64,000 nt of DNA from Gautieria morchelliformis (taxonomy: Eukaryota; Basidiomycota; Agaricomycetes; Gomphales; Gomphaceae), in assembly GCA_015179125.1 (NCBI GenBank), contig WHVA01000127.1:178659-242658 (forward strand), read 5' to 3'. The stretch's first letter is position 1. The number at the start of each line of letters is the position of its first letter. A program made the translations under genes and the position numbers. The notes under the pieces were generated by a model. It was not told the origin of the DNA and made no database searches. It saw only the letters and a program-made list of their open reading frames with translations. Shown in pieces: positions 33,990-45,593 of the stretch.

Positions 33990-35656
33990 ATGACTCAGGC
34001 AAACGCCTCGGCTGAAATCCAGGTGCGCTCAGACACGTACGTATTTACTACATTGAGTGAGATGCAGAAGAACTTACCTGAACTAGCTTTGCTTCCAACT
34101 CTGCCGCCTTCGCAGCGCTTGGTATGCATACATGTCTTCTGTCTAATTCCATGATTTCCATAGCTTGTTACACAGCACTGCTCATCTACGACACGCTTCT
34201 CACACTACCCTCTGAGATCAGACACATTTGGTGCAAGACGGTCAAAATCGGCAGCATTTTCTATATACTCGCTCGTTACATGCCCTTGGGTTTGTTACTT
34301 GTTGCGATGTACAACAATTTATTCAACATCTCCCTTGAGGTGTGTTACATTTACGGTTCTTGTGTGTAACGCCCCGACTGATTTGAATGAGTATCTAGTA
34401 TGACATTCATTCCTTATGAAGAACGTAGAGGCTCATATATTTGAAGGAAATGCAATGCTCTAAGTCACCTAACTGGCGTTTGCCAACCTCCTTCTCTGAT
34501 CGGAGTACAGAGTGAGTTGTTATATCCATATATTTCTCAAGTTGAATTATTAAAATTTTACTTGTCTAGGCCTTCTGCTAGCTCGCACCTATGCTATCTC
34601 TGTTCATAATCGAAGAGTTTTGGGAGGTTTGGGGATGATTATGCTTGTTGCTTTTATTGTGGAAATGGTATATCCCTGTCCGGACTTTGTATAAATCACA
34701 TATACTTATTTCACTGGATATAGGGCCACTCTGTTTTGAGCAGCTGCAAACCCACTATTTCACAACGTAATACATTGGATTTGTAAGTACTAACTAGGAC
34801 TTTCGGCCTATATTTATTCTAAAAAGTTCTTTAGGTGTAAGATCTAAGCGTCTGCGTAGCCCTGTGTCTAATACCTTCGACAGTGGCTACCGTCAATAAT
34901 GTTACTCTAATCCTTTTCGACACCATGGTTGTGATAATAACCATTTTGAGCTCAATTGGAACCTTGAGGTTTTGGAAGAAAGGTGAAGTTTGGGATAAGA
35001 AATCTCTCATTAGTTTACTGATTTACCAAGGTGAGTATACACTATGTTGCTTATATGTGTGGACATATCACTGATTTACAACCACAACCAAGGCATCATC
35101 AGGTATGGGTATGTATGATTATTCCTATGATCTTTCATGTATCTGATTTATATTCAGATTTGTGCTTACAATTGGTTTGGCTAATACTATTGCAACTGAG
35201 GTATTGTTACATGTAAACCTGTTGAGCTTGCATAGCTTACTCTGTATTCTTCTACATTTCAGGTTTTGAGGGTATGTAAGGCATTGATCTTGATAGTAAG
35301 AGTGGCTAATTTCAGTGCCTTCATGGTAGCCAAGCCTGTCTGGCATCTTTGGCCGGCCTCAGAACAGGTATATTCTCAACAAGTTAGGAGGGAAGATATG
35401 ATTATACTAACAGTGCACATACAGCTTGTCAGTAATTATCGTCTGCCGCTTTCACCTAACTCTCAAGGAGAGACTCAGTCAACATGGCAACCTATCATTA
35501 CCGACTCTTTCATTCATCAGCTTCCAGGCAGCTAGACAAAGTGTTCATACTGCCATAGTGGCTGAATTTGGGAACCCTTGCTTGGACCAGGATTGTAGCA
35601 CTGAGACCTTGGAGGACAGCAGGGAGTCATCTGATGAAGCTGGGTCAGCTAGGTAG
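33990..35656 (+). CDS. DUF6533-type multi-pass membrane protein
   Basis: Exons read with agreeing phases are 33990-34036, 34087-34121 and 34164-34339; later coding blocks are near 34570-34670, 34880-35030 and 35426-35656, whose exact junctions I could not fix. The hallmark is ACYTALLIYDTLLTLPSEIR followed by HIWCKTVKIGSIFYILARYM, the conserved DUF6533 start. Later come ARTYAISVHNRRVLGGLGM, a TM-like segment (TLILFDTMVVIITIL) and the C-terminal signature SLPTLSFISFQAARQSVHTA. Such proteins have about seven membrane segments and are highly expanded in agaricomycetes; their function is unknown. The middle third (34376-34560) is poorly open, so the gene may be decaying. Confidence 0.75.
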
Positions 35657-36073
35657 TTAGATGGCTTTGCTTAGGCAACTGGATGTCCTGGAGATGTAGA
35701 AGCTTCAATTTGAGACGTGACACATGCAAAACCTATGTCTTGCTAGGGTACTAGTCGACATTGCTGATCGCATGCAAGCGATGTCAGTCTGGCTGTGAAC
35801 TGTAATGGACGCAATAATGTGCCAGGAAGGTAGGCACTCTCTACTATCTAGGACACTTGTCCACCCCCAACATAGCTCACACAAGTTGCACCCTGGCAGG
35901 CTAGATTCAGAGCAACACAGATCAACACTGGCTGTCACCCCTGATGCTTCAAGGACCTTGGAAACCCATATCAGTGTACTATATTCGCAAGGTTACTTTT
36001 GGCTGCTAACATAAATCTCTCTGGTACCAAGTGACCTTTTTGAAGAAAAAGGTCTAAACTTGGCCATTGGGTC
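35657..36073. other. Spacer
   Basis: About 400 bp between the DUF6533 gene and the next LTR. No motif, repeat or convincing frame seen. Confidence 0.45.
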
Positions 36074-37167
36074 TGTCATGACTCGTTTATTTCTTATACC
36101 CAGTAACTCCATCCTCCCTTTCATCACTCCACTTCTATGTTCGCTGCGTTCACTCTTTGCCGAGTTCGCCGAACAGTTTTTTGCTACTCGGGTCATTTGC
36201 CAGTAGCCACACCATCAAAACACGATCAACGTCCTTTACCCGGCTTGATGGGTCATCACTGGTCCTATTACCCTCTCAGCTCAACCCCCTTGGAGTGTTC
36301 CTATGGCCGGATGTCATGACTCGTTTATTTCTTGTACCCAGCCATCACTATTTTCCCCTTCACCAACCCTCCTCTATGTTCGCTCGGCTTCACCCTTCCC
36401 TTTGGCCGCACCTCTTCTATGTTTGTTCCATTCACCCTTCGCCACATTCGCTGAAGGACCATTCGCTACTCGCATCATTTGCCAGTAGGCACGCCCATCA
36501 AACACGATCGACATTCTTTACCCGGCTTGATGGTTCATCACTGGTCTCATCACCTTCTCGACTCAACCCCCTTTGAGCGTTCCTATGGCCGGAATGCATT
36601 CGGGGGACATCCTACTCGTAGATTGTGTGGGATCAACCCAGCAGATGAAGACTCCATGCAGGGTAGCAGGTATGCAGGTCTCAAGGCATGTTTTCATACA
36701 TAGGTACCTTCGCCCTCTTTTCTCCCCATCGTTTCATGTTCACACTCCTCTTTTATTCCATTGTATATGTGTTTCGTCTATTTGTATCCTGACTGCGCAC
36801 CCCTACCCAACCCTGACTCAAGACGGCCTCTTTCCTATTCGCTGATCTCATATGAGCATTCAATATAAGTAGTTTACATTCGTATGTATATTCCCCAGTT
36901 CAATTATCATATGTCCATCTTGTGCAGAACTTGACTACACTGTGACCATCGTCCTAAACCCTCTCCTCTAGACTACTACCTCTAACCAGAGTAGAGCTTA
37001 TGCACCACTGGTGAGTTTTCATACGTTACCTTCGTTACCTTAGTCTTCATACTATTATCAGTGCTGTTGGTGAAGGGCTCCAAAGGAGCACCTTCGCCGG
37101 CAAAAGGATTGTTGCGGCTGAACAACCTTTCCAGACACCTTGCACGTTACATCATCAAGTGTCATGG
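36074..37167 (+). repeat. LTR family S, copy 2, truncated, with duplicated 5' end
   Basis: Starts TGTCATGACTCGTTTATTTC at 36074 and starts again with the same words at 36312, a 238-bp tandem duplication of the LTR's beginning. The remainder follows the S family (GTGTGGGATCAACCCAGCAG near 36625, ATAAGTAGTTTACATTC near 36860) until about 37167, where it changes abruptly into the remnant of gypsy A's LTR. The S 3' end is missing. Confidence 0.85.
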
Positions 37168-37169
37168 GC

Positions 37170-37697
37170 TACAAGTTTTTTGGATTGGAAGTTGGAAGTC
37201 GGAAAGTAAGTATTGAAACAAGTCAAAGGTCAGAGACTAAGTCGGAAGGCGGAAAGTGGAGGGACAGAGGTTCTGCAATACTTGCTGTACTAAGAACAGG
37301 AGATAGGGTGAAGGGAATCATGTATCGAAGGTGATTATCTGATTGCAAATTTGAGAGCATACATGAGGGGTTTTTATACAAAGACCTGAAGCAACATGTA
37401 ATGTTGTACTACTAAGTATGTTCCAAAGAAAACACAAGTTGGATATGATATATGGGGTAAGTAACTAATCAGGAACAACAAACTACAAGGGGGTGCAGGG
37501 TAGAGTCAAGAACAATGGGCAAAAGAACAAGGGGACAGACATATGGTCTTGCTGTGCTGTGAGTCGAGTCCGGTGGGTCCGAGTAATAGAATCAAATGGG
37601 GAAAGGATATAACAAGGGGCAGGGTAATCAAAATTATCAGAATGTCGGAAAGGAGGCGGAACAGAGTGTTGGAAGTCAGAATAGTATGGTCGTAACA
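37170..37697 (-). repeat. Remnant of gypsy A-type LTR
   Basis: Aligns by eye with 3640-4209: it shares CTAAGAACAGGAGAT, TATCGAAGGTGATTATCTGA, CATACATGAGGGG and TTTTATACAAAG, and ends GGTCGTAACA at 37688-37697. It is diverged, lacks the first part, and keeps only a few CGGAA words. Confidence 0.8.
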
Positions 37698-38270
37698 CAG
37701 GTCAAAGATGTTACCAGATAGCAATTCCAACTTATGAGAGGGGCTGAGATCCTCACCTTTGGGCAGGTGTTTCCTGTTCATGAGTCGAAGTGTGAGGAGT
37801 AAAGTTAGTGTCACTAGAATGGATACCAGCTTGCAGCCTCTGTTATGCCACTGAGCATTATGAGAGCTGGCAGATGGTTGCGATGGGTCAAACACTAAGC
37901 AATGCTAACTTTATTTATAATTGGACAGTTTTTTTTTTTTTTTTTTTGGATCAATTTGTATCTATTGAGCTCATCGGTCATGTAAGATAATACATCAGTA
38001 ACTAGTGAGAGCCCATTGACAGGAAAACTAATCATGTGCCCTAAGGCCGGGGGTCCCATATCGGATTAATACCCCATGATGAATATGTGCTGTATGTTGC
38101 AAGCTTGGGATTTTAGCTTGGTGTAACGGTGTGACTTCGCTGATCTCACATTTGATCTGAAACCCCGCTCCCCTATCTACTCGTGTATATAGTAGTTAGG
38201 TAGTCTCATAAGTAATCCATCACTTCATTGTCGGTCACCACCATGCTGTAAAAATGATGATCTTAAGCCT
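37698..38270. other. Spacer with T19 run
   Basis: No gene seen. A homopolymer of 19 T lies at 37929-37947. 38040-38200 is unclassified and could be LTR debris. Confidence 0.4.
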
Positions 38271-38272
38271 TG

Positions 38273-38440
38273 TGTCACAAGGGCACAACAGAAATTGACC
38301 AAGGAGTGGTATTCTGAATGCTATGTAGTGACAGTGTAAGGGTAAGATGCGATCAAGCTGGGGAACTGCTGGGCAGTTCCCACGCACTACTATACAGTGG
38401 GGTCTTGTGGACCCCCCCCCTCTGAATCCACTTCTTTACA
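38273..38440 (+). repeat. Left terminal direct repeat of hairpin element
   Basis: Starts TGTCACAAGGGCAC and ends CTTCTTTACA. It contains a stem-loop at 38361-38381 (GGGAACTGC/GCAGTTCCC), then CACGCACTACTATACAGTGG and a C-run. These last three segments are almost unchanged in the right copy; the first ~60 bases have diverged. Confidence 0.82.
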
Positions 38441-39511
38441 CCCTCCCCTTCTAGAAGGAACCCACCGGGTGAGCCAAAAGAAGCACCCCTTTGACCTTGA
38501 GAAAGGGATGGGTGTGTGGACCAGGTCATTCTGATGTACCTCATAATAACCACAGATCTGATGCCTCAGATCTGACATGAATGGCATGATGGCAGATGTG
38601 TTGGCACTGTGCCAACACACCTGTTCTGGTGTTCAGCATTCTGAACAACAGTGGTTGTGCTGGCTTTTCCAGCACTCCCAGGTTGTAGTGGGTGGTTGGT
38701 TGGTTTGGGGGCATGGTTCTTCCCCCTCTGAACCGAAACCCATGGTTGAGAACAACTTGAATGCTCTCAAACCCACACACAGGTGATGTCTGTGGGGAAC
38801 TGAAAAGCCAATGATCTAGGCATCATTGGTGCCTAACTGCAAAGGATAGCAGTTATGCAGCCATAGGACCCGGCAGGGCCCTACGCAAGGAATAACCAAG
38901 CGGTCAGTAATTGACCGCTTTGTGACACAATGTCACCCGTAGGACTTGGAGGAGCCCTACGCAAGGAGATTACCGAAGCGGTCAATACTTACCGCTTCAT
39001 GGCCGAACCGGCCACTGGCTGCATGCAGCAGCAGAGCATTGTGTCCATGGACCTGGACACAATGGATGCACATTCACGTGCATGCATGGCACACGATATA
39101 GGTAGCCATGCAGCTTTTGCAGCTGCCTGGTGAGACCTCCCAGCCTGCTGGGAGCTCTGCATGTCATGTGTATGACATGTGACAGGTGGCGGCTCTGCTG
39201 GGGGCTGGTGATGCAGCGGTTGCAATATACACTGCAACTGGGAGCCTCTGGGGACCTTGCCAGGTCCCCGGGTGTGGGTGCACGCCCCTTGGGGCATGCC
39301 GCACCCTCCCCCCTTAATGGGAGAGGGCGGGGCCACACATGAACGTGGACGCCGCGGTGGGCTCACCCTGGCATGTGGCAGGGAGCCCCAGCAGCCTGGG
39401 TGTATGCTGGGGACCCGGTGCGCCCCATGGCACCTGCCGCTGACGGGGGCGACCCTGCATGCGGGTGCGAGTGAGGACAGGCGGAGCAGCACTGCAGGCG
39501 CGGTGCCCGGC

Positions 39512-39990
39512 GGCCTCTGGGGGCCCCTTGAGGGCTCCCAGCGGTGGGTGCATGTCCTGTGGGACGTGCAGCACCATTCCTGCTCGCTGGGAATGAGCGG
39601 GGCAGCTGGGGCGCACTCTGGGGCATGCAGATGTCGTTGCACGGCGTGCGCGACATCTGGCCGGCTCTGGGGACCACTGGAGGGTCCCCAGAGGTGGATG
39701 CATGCTCTAGGGAGCATGCACCACCGGTCCCGCTCGCTGGGAGCGAGCAGGGCAGCCGGGATGGCACCTGGGGCGCGCGGATGTCGTTGCACGCTGGGTG
39801 CAGCGTACGCGACATCCGGGTGGCTCTGGGGACCTCTGGAGGGTCCCCAGAGGTGGATGCATGCTCTAGAGAGTGTGCACCACCATCCCTGCTCGCTGGG
39901 AGCGAGCAGGGCATCCGGGGCCGCACCTGGGGCGCGCGGATGATGCTGCCCTGCGAGGGCGGCTTACGCGGGTCCTCCACAGTCCTGGGG
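39512..39990 (+). repeat. ~155-159 bp tandem units, each with up to four hairpins
   Basis: Three consecutive units begin near 39512, 39665 and 39824; the last two are 159 bp apart and very similar. Each carries, in order, a GGGGACC/GGTCCCC stem, a TGCATG/CATGCA-type stem, a stem around GCTCGCT, and (units 1 and 2) an ATGTCG/CGACAT stem with a smaller hairpin nested in its loop. Weaker earlier units may start near 39385 and 39241. Confidence 0.8.
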
Positions 39991-40455
39991 ACTTCCTGGG
40001 GGTTCCCCAGGGTGGATGCACACGCCGTTGGGTGTGTTCCATCATCCGTGCGAGCCTGGGGCGGCCTAGAGAATGGATGAGGTGGCGTCGACGAGCGTGG
40101 CATCACGTCGCCCATCATGCACAGCGTGGCTGATCTGTCTGGCCGGCTGCTGGAAGGCCTGATGGTGCTGGGGGTGCCATGGCGCATGGATGCATCTCAG
40201 AGGGACACCATCGTGTTCATCCATGGCCCTACAGAGGCTTTGCCAATGCTCCTCGCTGGCCTCTGCCCAGAACCACACCTTCACTCAGCGAGCGAGTCGC
40301 CCCTTCCTCCTCTCCATCATCGAGTCCAACTCTGACTCGGAGTATTCCCGTGATGAAAATATCGTGGCGACAGCGTTCTCAACGGCAAACCGCCATCTGC
40401 ACTGCAGTCTTTTGAAAAAGACTGCAGAAGGTTCAAAAGTGGCTTGATACCTGTT

Positions 40456-40618
40456 TATCACAAGGGCACGCTGAATTCAACCAGTTTGTGGTAATTCAGA
40501 TGCTACGTAGTGACGGTGACAGGTAAATATTAAGCTGGGGAACTGCCGGGCAGTTCCCACGCACTACTATACAGTGGGGTCGTGTGGAACCCCCCCCCTC
40601 TGAATCCACTTCTTTACA
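40456..40618 (+). repeat. Right terminal direct repeat of hairpin element
   Basis: Matches the left copy from TCACAAGGGCAC to CTTTACA. Its stem-loop at 40538-40558 is a perfect 10-bp stem around one base (GGGAACTGCC/GGCAGTTCCC), where the left copy has a G-T wobble. Confidence 0.82.
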
Positions 40619-40771
40619 CATACACTCGAGTTTATGTGCATCAAGTCGAGTTCCATTCTGTTTCTGCACTCGAGGTCACGTGCAAGCTTCATCTCCAAGT
40701 CCCTTCTCACTGTGCTTGAGTTAATGCGCACTCTGAGTCCTGGCCATTCCGATGAGATAATACTGTAGAAT

Positions 40772-41816
40772 ATGAATGCAAAGGCAAATGGTGAGCAACA
40801 GGTTGGGTGCCATATGCTTGTGGCTTTGGAAAAGCTCACCAACAATGGACTTGGTGATGGAGGAGATCACAATGACTCAAAAGCTAAGCTTCGGGAACCT
40901 GACCAGTTTGATGGCTCAGACCCAAATAAGCTCCAAGGATTTCTTCTTCAGTGTATGTTGAATTTCTGTGCCAAACCCCAAGGCTTCTGAGATGGTCCTA
41001 CAAAAGTGAACTATGTCTTGTCCTTCCTAAAGGGAACAGCTCTAGACTACTTCAAGCCTTACCTTGCAGATGACCCTGCCAACAAACACACATGGGCTTT
41101 GGATTACACAGCATTCACAGAAGAGCTCTACTTGAATTTTGGCCCCTACAATTAGGTTGCCAATGCCAAGATTGAGCTTGAGAATTTGGTCAAGAAGGAT
41201 AGTCACAAGGCAACTTGGTTTTTTGTTGACTTCTACAGGCTTCCATCCATCTTCAATACAATGGTTCGGCTTTGCATTGCTGAGCCTATTTGGCCTTGCC
41301 AAAGTGGATCAAAGATGAGATGGTGCACTTTGACAAACCCCAAACCCTTGAAAACCTCCGAGACCTCGTTCAGAAAATTGACCAAAGGTATTGGGAATGA
41401 TGTGGCCAAGTCTCTCACAATGTGCACCCCGCCCCAAACCTGAGGCCAAGACCGATAAGTCCTCCAATCAAAACCAAGCCCCCCAGAACAATGACGAAAT
41501 GTCAAAGTCAAAGTTTGGGAAACTCCAATGCCAATGCCAGCAGTAACCACCAAGGCAAATGCAAGGACAAGCCAAAGGGGAACAGTCAGTCCAAGGGTCA
41601 GAAAAAACCTGAACCAGACAAGCTCGGTAAGGATGGCAAACTCATGCCTGTGGAATGCCAACACCGGATGGATAACCAGCTCTGCATAGTATGTGTGCAG
41701 AGTGGCCACTGTGTGAGGGAATGCCTGAAGGCCACCTCAGCTAGGGCTGCCATGGCCTCTGATGGGAAGACACCTGAAGAGAAAGCCAAACCTCCAGCTT
41801 CGGGCGCAAAAAAATA
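40772..41816 (+). pseudogene. Gypsy C gag
   Basis: Homologous to gypsy A Gag: LREPDQFDGSDPNKLQGFLL, VNYVLSFLKGTALDYF, FGPYN, then a CCHC-type knuckle CIVCVQSGHCVREC near 41687. Stops occur at 40988-40990 (TGA) and near 41153 (TAG), and the frame changes near 41420. It encoded the capsid and RNA-binding protein of the element. Confidence 0.87.
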
Positions 41817-44121
41817 GTCAGCGACCCTCTGGCCTCCATGCATATTGAGGGTTACATTGACTCAGCTTGTGCATTAGGGGAGGTAAAAATCAATGCTTCT
41901 GCTCTCTTGTCTCGAAACTCTCTCATAGTTAATTTGTCCTTGTCCCTTGTTCTGATCCAAAAAGTTAAAGCCTTAGTAGATTCTGGTTCCACCTGCTTCA
42001 TTGAATCCACTTTTGTATGTAAACATGTCCTCCAAACCCATTCCATAAACCTGATCCTGCTCTGACTATTTGATGGTAGTACAAATTCAGTAATTACTGA
42101 AGCTGTAGAGCTGCCTATCTCATTCCCCAATGGTCACACACATTCCGTAGACTTTTTTGTCACACCCCTTGATTCATCTGTTTTGGTAGTTCTCGGACAC
42201 AAATGGCTCACCAGCTACAATCTGTTGATTGACTGGGTACTGGGCAGTATTACGTTCCGAACTCCCCTCCTGGGCAGTCCTGTGGAACCCCTGCCAGCTT
42301 CGGCTTGCACTGCCTCGGCTGAGACTGAGCCAACTCCGAGCTTGGAGGCCCCTTGGGTGGCTCTTCTAAATGCAACAGCATTTTACCGCACCTGCAAACT
42401 AGAGGGTTCCCAATGCTTCCAGCTAAACCTGGCACAACCCAAGACCGTGGCTTTGGACTGCTCAGCTTCTGCCAACCCTGAACTGATGGACCTGAAGGAT
42501 GTCCTGACAGAGTACCATCACTTCATGGATGTTTTCAGCAAGTGAAAAGGCAATGCCTTGGCTCCCCACCAACCCTATGATCTCAAGATTGTGCTCAAGG
42601 CTGGCACCACACCTCCTCAACCTCCGTTATATTCACTCTCTACCTTGGAGCTAGCCATGCTCCAAGCATTCATTGATGAGCACTTGAATCTGGGTTACAT
42701 TTGGCCCACTCGGTACTCCCACGGAGCCCTGATCCTCTTTGTCAAGAAGAAGAGCAGTGAACTTTGGCTCTGCATGGATTTCTGTGCACTCAGTAAGAGT
42801 AGGAAGAAAGATTGCTATCCACTGCTGTTAATCACTGACCTGTTGGATGTGCCTCAGAAGGCTCAGATTTATACCAAAATCGACCTTCAGCATGCATTCC
42901 ACCTAGTCTGAGTCACTGAAGGTGACAAGTGGAAAACAGCCTTCCAGACCTGATATGGCTCGTTCGAGTGGCTAGTCATGCCATTTGGCTTGACAAACAG
43001 TCCCACGATTTTCAACAGTTCATGAATGAGTCTTTGGAGATCTGCTTGATGCATGCATCATTGTGTACCTTGACGACATACTCATCTACTCTGACAACCT
43101 GGTCAAACACAGGGAACATATACATGAAGTTTTGCAGCATCTTTGGAAACACATTCTCTTTGCCAAAGCTGACAAATGTGAATGGCATCGAGATTCTATG
43201 GAATTCCTCAGTTATATGCTCACAACTGATGGCTTCACTATGTCTGAACATAAAGTCCAGACCATCTGTGATTGGCCCAGGCCTCGAAAAGTAAAAGACA
43301 TTCAGTCCTTCCTCGGCTTCGACAATTTTTACTGCCGCTTCATCTACAACTATTCTGACATCACAGTTCCCCTTACTCAGCTCACTTGTAAAGGCACCCC
43401 ACGGGCATTTACCAAAGAATGCTGAAAGTACTTCAATTACCTCAAGGAGGCTTTCACTTGGGCTCCAATCCTGTCACACTGGATTCCCAACTGGCCCATG
43501 GTTGTGGAAACTGATGCTTTGGACTATGCCCTCAGTGCAATCCTGTCCCTGTTCAATGATGAAGGTGTCCTGCACCCAGCCACTTTCCACTCTTGGACAT
43601 TTTCTGGTGCTGAACTCAATTATGATGTCCACAATAAAGTGCTACTGGCAATTTTTGAAGCTTTTCAGCATTGGCCGCACTATCTGGAGGGCTCTGGCTC
43701 TCCTATCAATGTTGTCACCAACCACAAAAACTTGGAGTACTTTTCCACCACTAAGTTGCTAACCCAATGACAAGCCCACTGGTCCAAGTTCCTCTCGCAT
43801 GGCCTTGTTAATTTGTTTCTATCCTGGAAAGCTCAGCACAAAACCCGATGCTCTAACTAGACGATAGGATGTCTACCCAAAAGAGGGAGGTAATGACTAC
43901 AGCACAGTCAACCTGCAGAACTTCCGACCGATTTTCACTAATCAACAACTGTCAGAATCCCTCTGGGCAACTTATTTGCTTACACCCACTCTCCAAGCAA
44001 GTGTTATGATGGACTCTGAGAAGCTTCATGCCAACATCCTAGCCAATCTGGCATCTGACCCCGTGGCCTCTTGGCATATCAGTGATAGTTCCGACCTGAG
44101 ATGGATGCAAACCGAGGATGG

Positions 44122-45106
44122 TGTCATGACTCATTTATTTCTTGTATCCAGTAACTCCATTTTCCCTTTCATCACTCCACTTCTATGTTGGCTCCGTTCG
44201 CTCTTTGCCAAATTTGCTGAACGGTTATTCACTACTCGCATCATTCGCCAGTAGGCAGGCCATCAAACATGATTGACATCGTTTACCCAGCTTGATGGTT
44301 CATCACTGGTCCCATCATTTTCTTGACTCAACCCCCTTTGGGTGTTCCTATGGCCGGAATGCATTCGCAGGATGTCCTACCCGTAGATCATGTGGGATCA
44401 ACCCAGCAGACCAAGAGTCCGTGCAGGGTAACATGTATGCAGGCCTCAAGGCATGTGTTCGTACATAGGTACCTTCGTCCTCTTTCCTCCCCATTGTTTC
44501 ACATTCACACTCCTCCTTATTTCTATTGTATATGTGTTTCACCTATTTGTATCCTGACTGCACACCCCTATCCAACCCTGACTCATGACGGCCTCTTTCC
44601 TATTTGCTAATATCATATGAGCATTCAGTATAAGTAGTTTACATTCACATGTACATTCTGCAGTTCAATTATCATACGTCTATCTTGTGCAAAACTTGAC
44701 CTCACTGTGACCATTGTCTGAGCCCTCTTATATAGACTACCATCTTCGACCAGAGGAGGACTTAAGCACCACTGGTGAGTGTTTGTACTTCACCTTTACT
44801 ACCTTAGCCTTCGTACTATTATTGGTGCTGTCGGCAAAGGGCTCTGAAGGAGTACCTTCGCTGGCAAAAGGATTGTTACTTCTTGACAACCTTTCCATGA
44901 GACCTTGCACGTTACATCGTCAAGTATCACGGGCTACTTTGCTACAACTGTAGGTAGGGCGATCCCCATTCAGGCAGCCCTCTTACCTTCTGAACATTTA
45001 TTGGTTCACCTTATCCGCTGAACGGCACACTTCATTGCACAAGCTATTTGGGCATTCACTGTGTTCACTAATACATGATATTAACACCTAAAAACCAATC
45101 TTGACA
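44122..45106 (+). repeat. Solo LTR, family S, copy 3
   Basis: 985 bp, TGTCATGACTC to CTTGACA, with the 5-bp duplication GATGG at 44117-44121 and 45107-45111. Inserted in the pol spacer of gypsy C upstream of the integrase zinc-binding region. Confidence 0.93.
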
Positions 45107-45593
45107 GATGGCTTCTTCCAACTCGATGGCCACATATATGTTTCCAATGCCAACGATCTCTGGCTCTGAGTACTCCAGTACAAACATGATCATGTACTCT
45201 CAGGACATTTCAGCCAAAACAAGACCTTAGCACTAATCTGACAGGAATACACATGGCCTGCACTTCGATCTTTTGTCATTGACTTCTGCAAGTCATGTAC
45301 CACTTGCTTGCTTGCATTCGAGGTCTCAGCATCATCAGCCTTACGGCTCCCTTAAGCAGCTTCCAATATCCAAACAGCCTTTCAATTCTATCTCAATGGA
45401 TTTTCACTGCAATCCTTGTGGTAGTGTGCCGCTTAACCGCCCCACCTGTTTGTCTTGCATGTATTCTTGAACCACAGTGTCCCCAGTCATGTGACATCAG
45501 ACTGAGGATCAGAATTCATCTCACACTTTTTCCAATCCCTCAGCAAAGCTCTCGATATGAAACTGCATTTCACCTCAGGTTATTGTCATGACC

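Larger units (their letters stand above)
38271..40619 (+). mobile_element. Short element with terminal direct repeats and a dense hairpin array
   Basis: About 2.35 kb bounded by two similar ~165-bp direct repeats (38273-38440 and 40456-40618), TGTCACAAGG to CTTTACA in the first copy. The interior is GC-rich and packed with consecutive perfect or near-perfect stem-loops from 38553 to about 40001, plus one at 40402-40427. Its right half is built of ~155-159 bp tandem units. A possible degenerate coding scrap lies near 40270-40447 (SIIESNSDSEYSRDENIV). No protease, RT or transposase motif is visible. The layout resembles a short non-autonomous LTR element (TRIM/LARD-like), but no 5-bp duplication was found and the class is unknown. 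Confidence 0.6.

Noticed and set aside
38989-40187. Long open frames on both strands through the GC-rich hairpin array (for example minus 38989-39792, 39363-40187; plus 39257-39943)
   Set aside because: Stops are rare there because the DNA is GC-rich and built of inverted repeats, which opens both strands; the proteins are low-complexity repeats with no domain.
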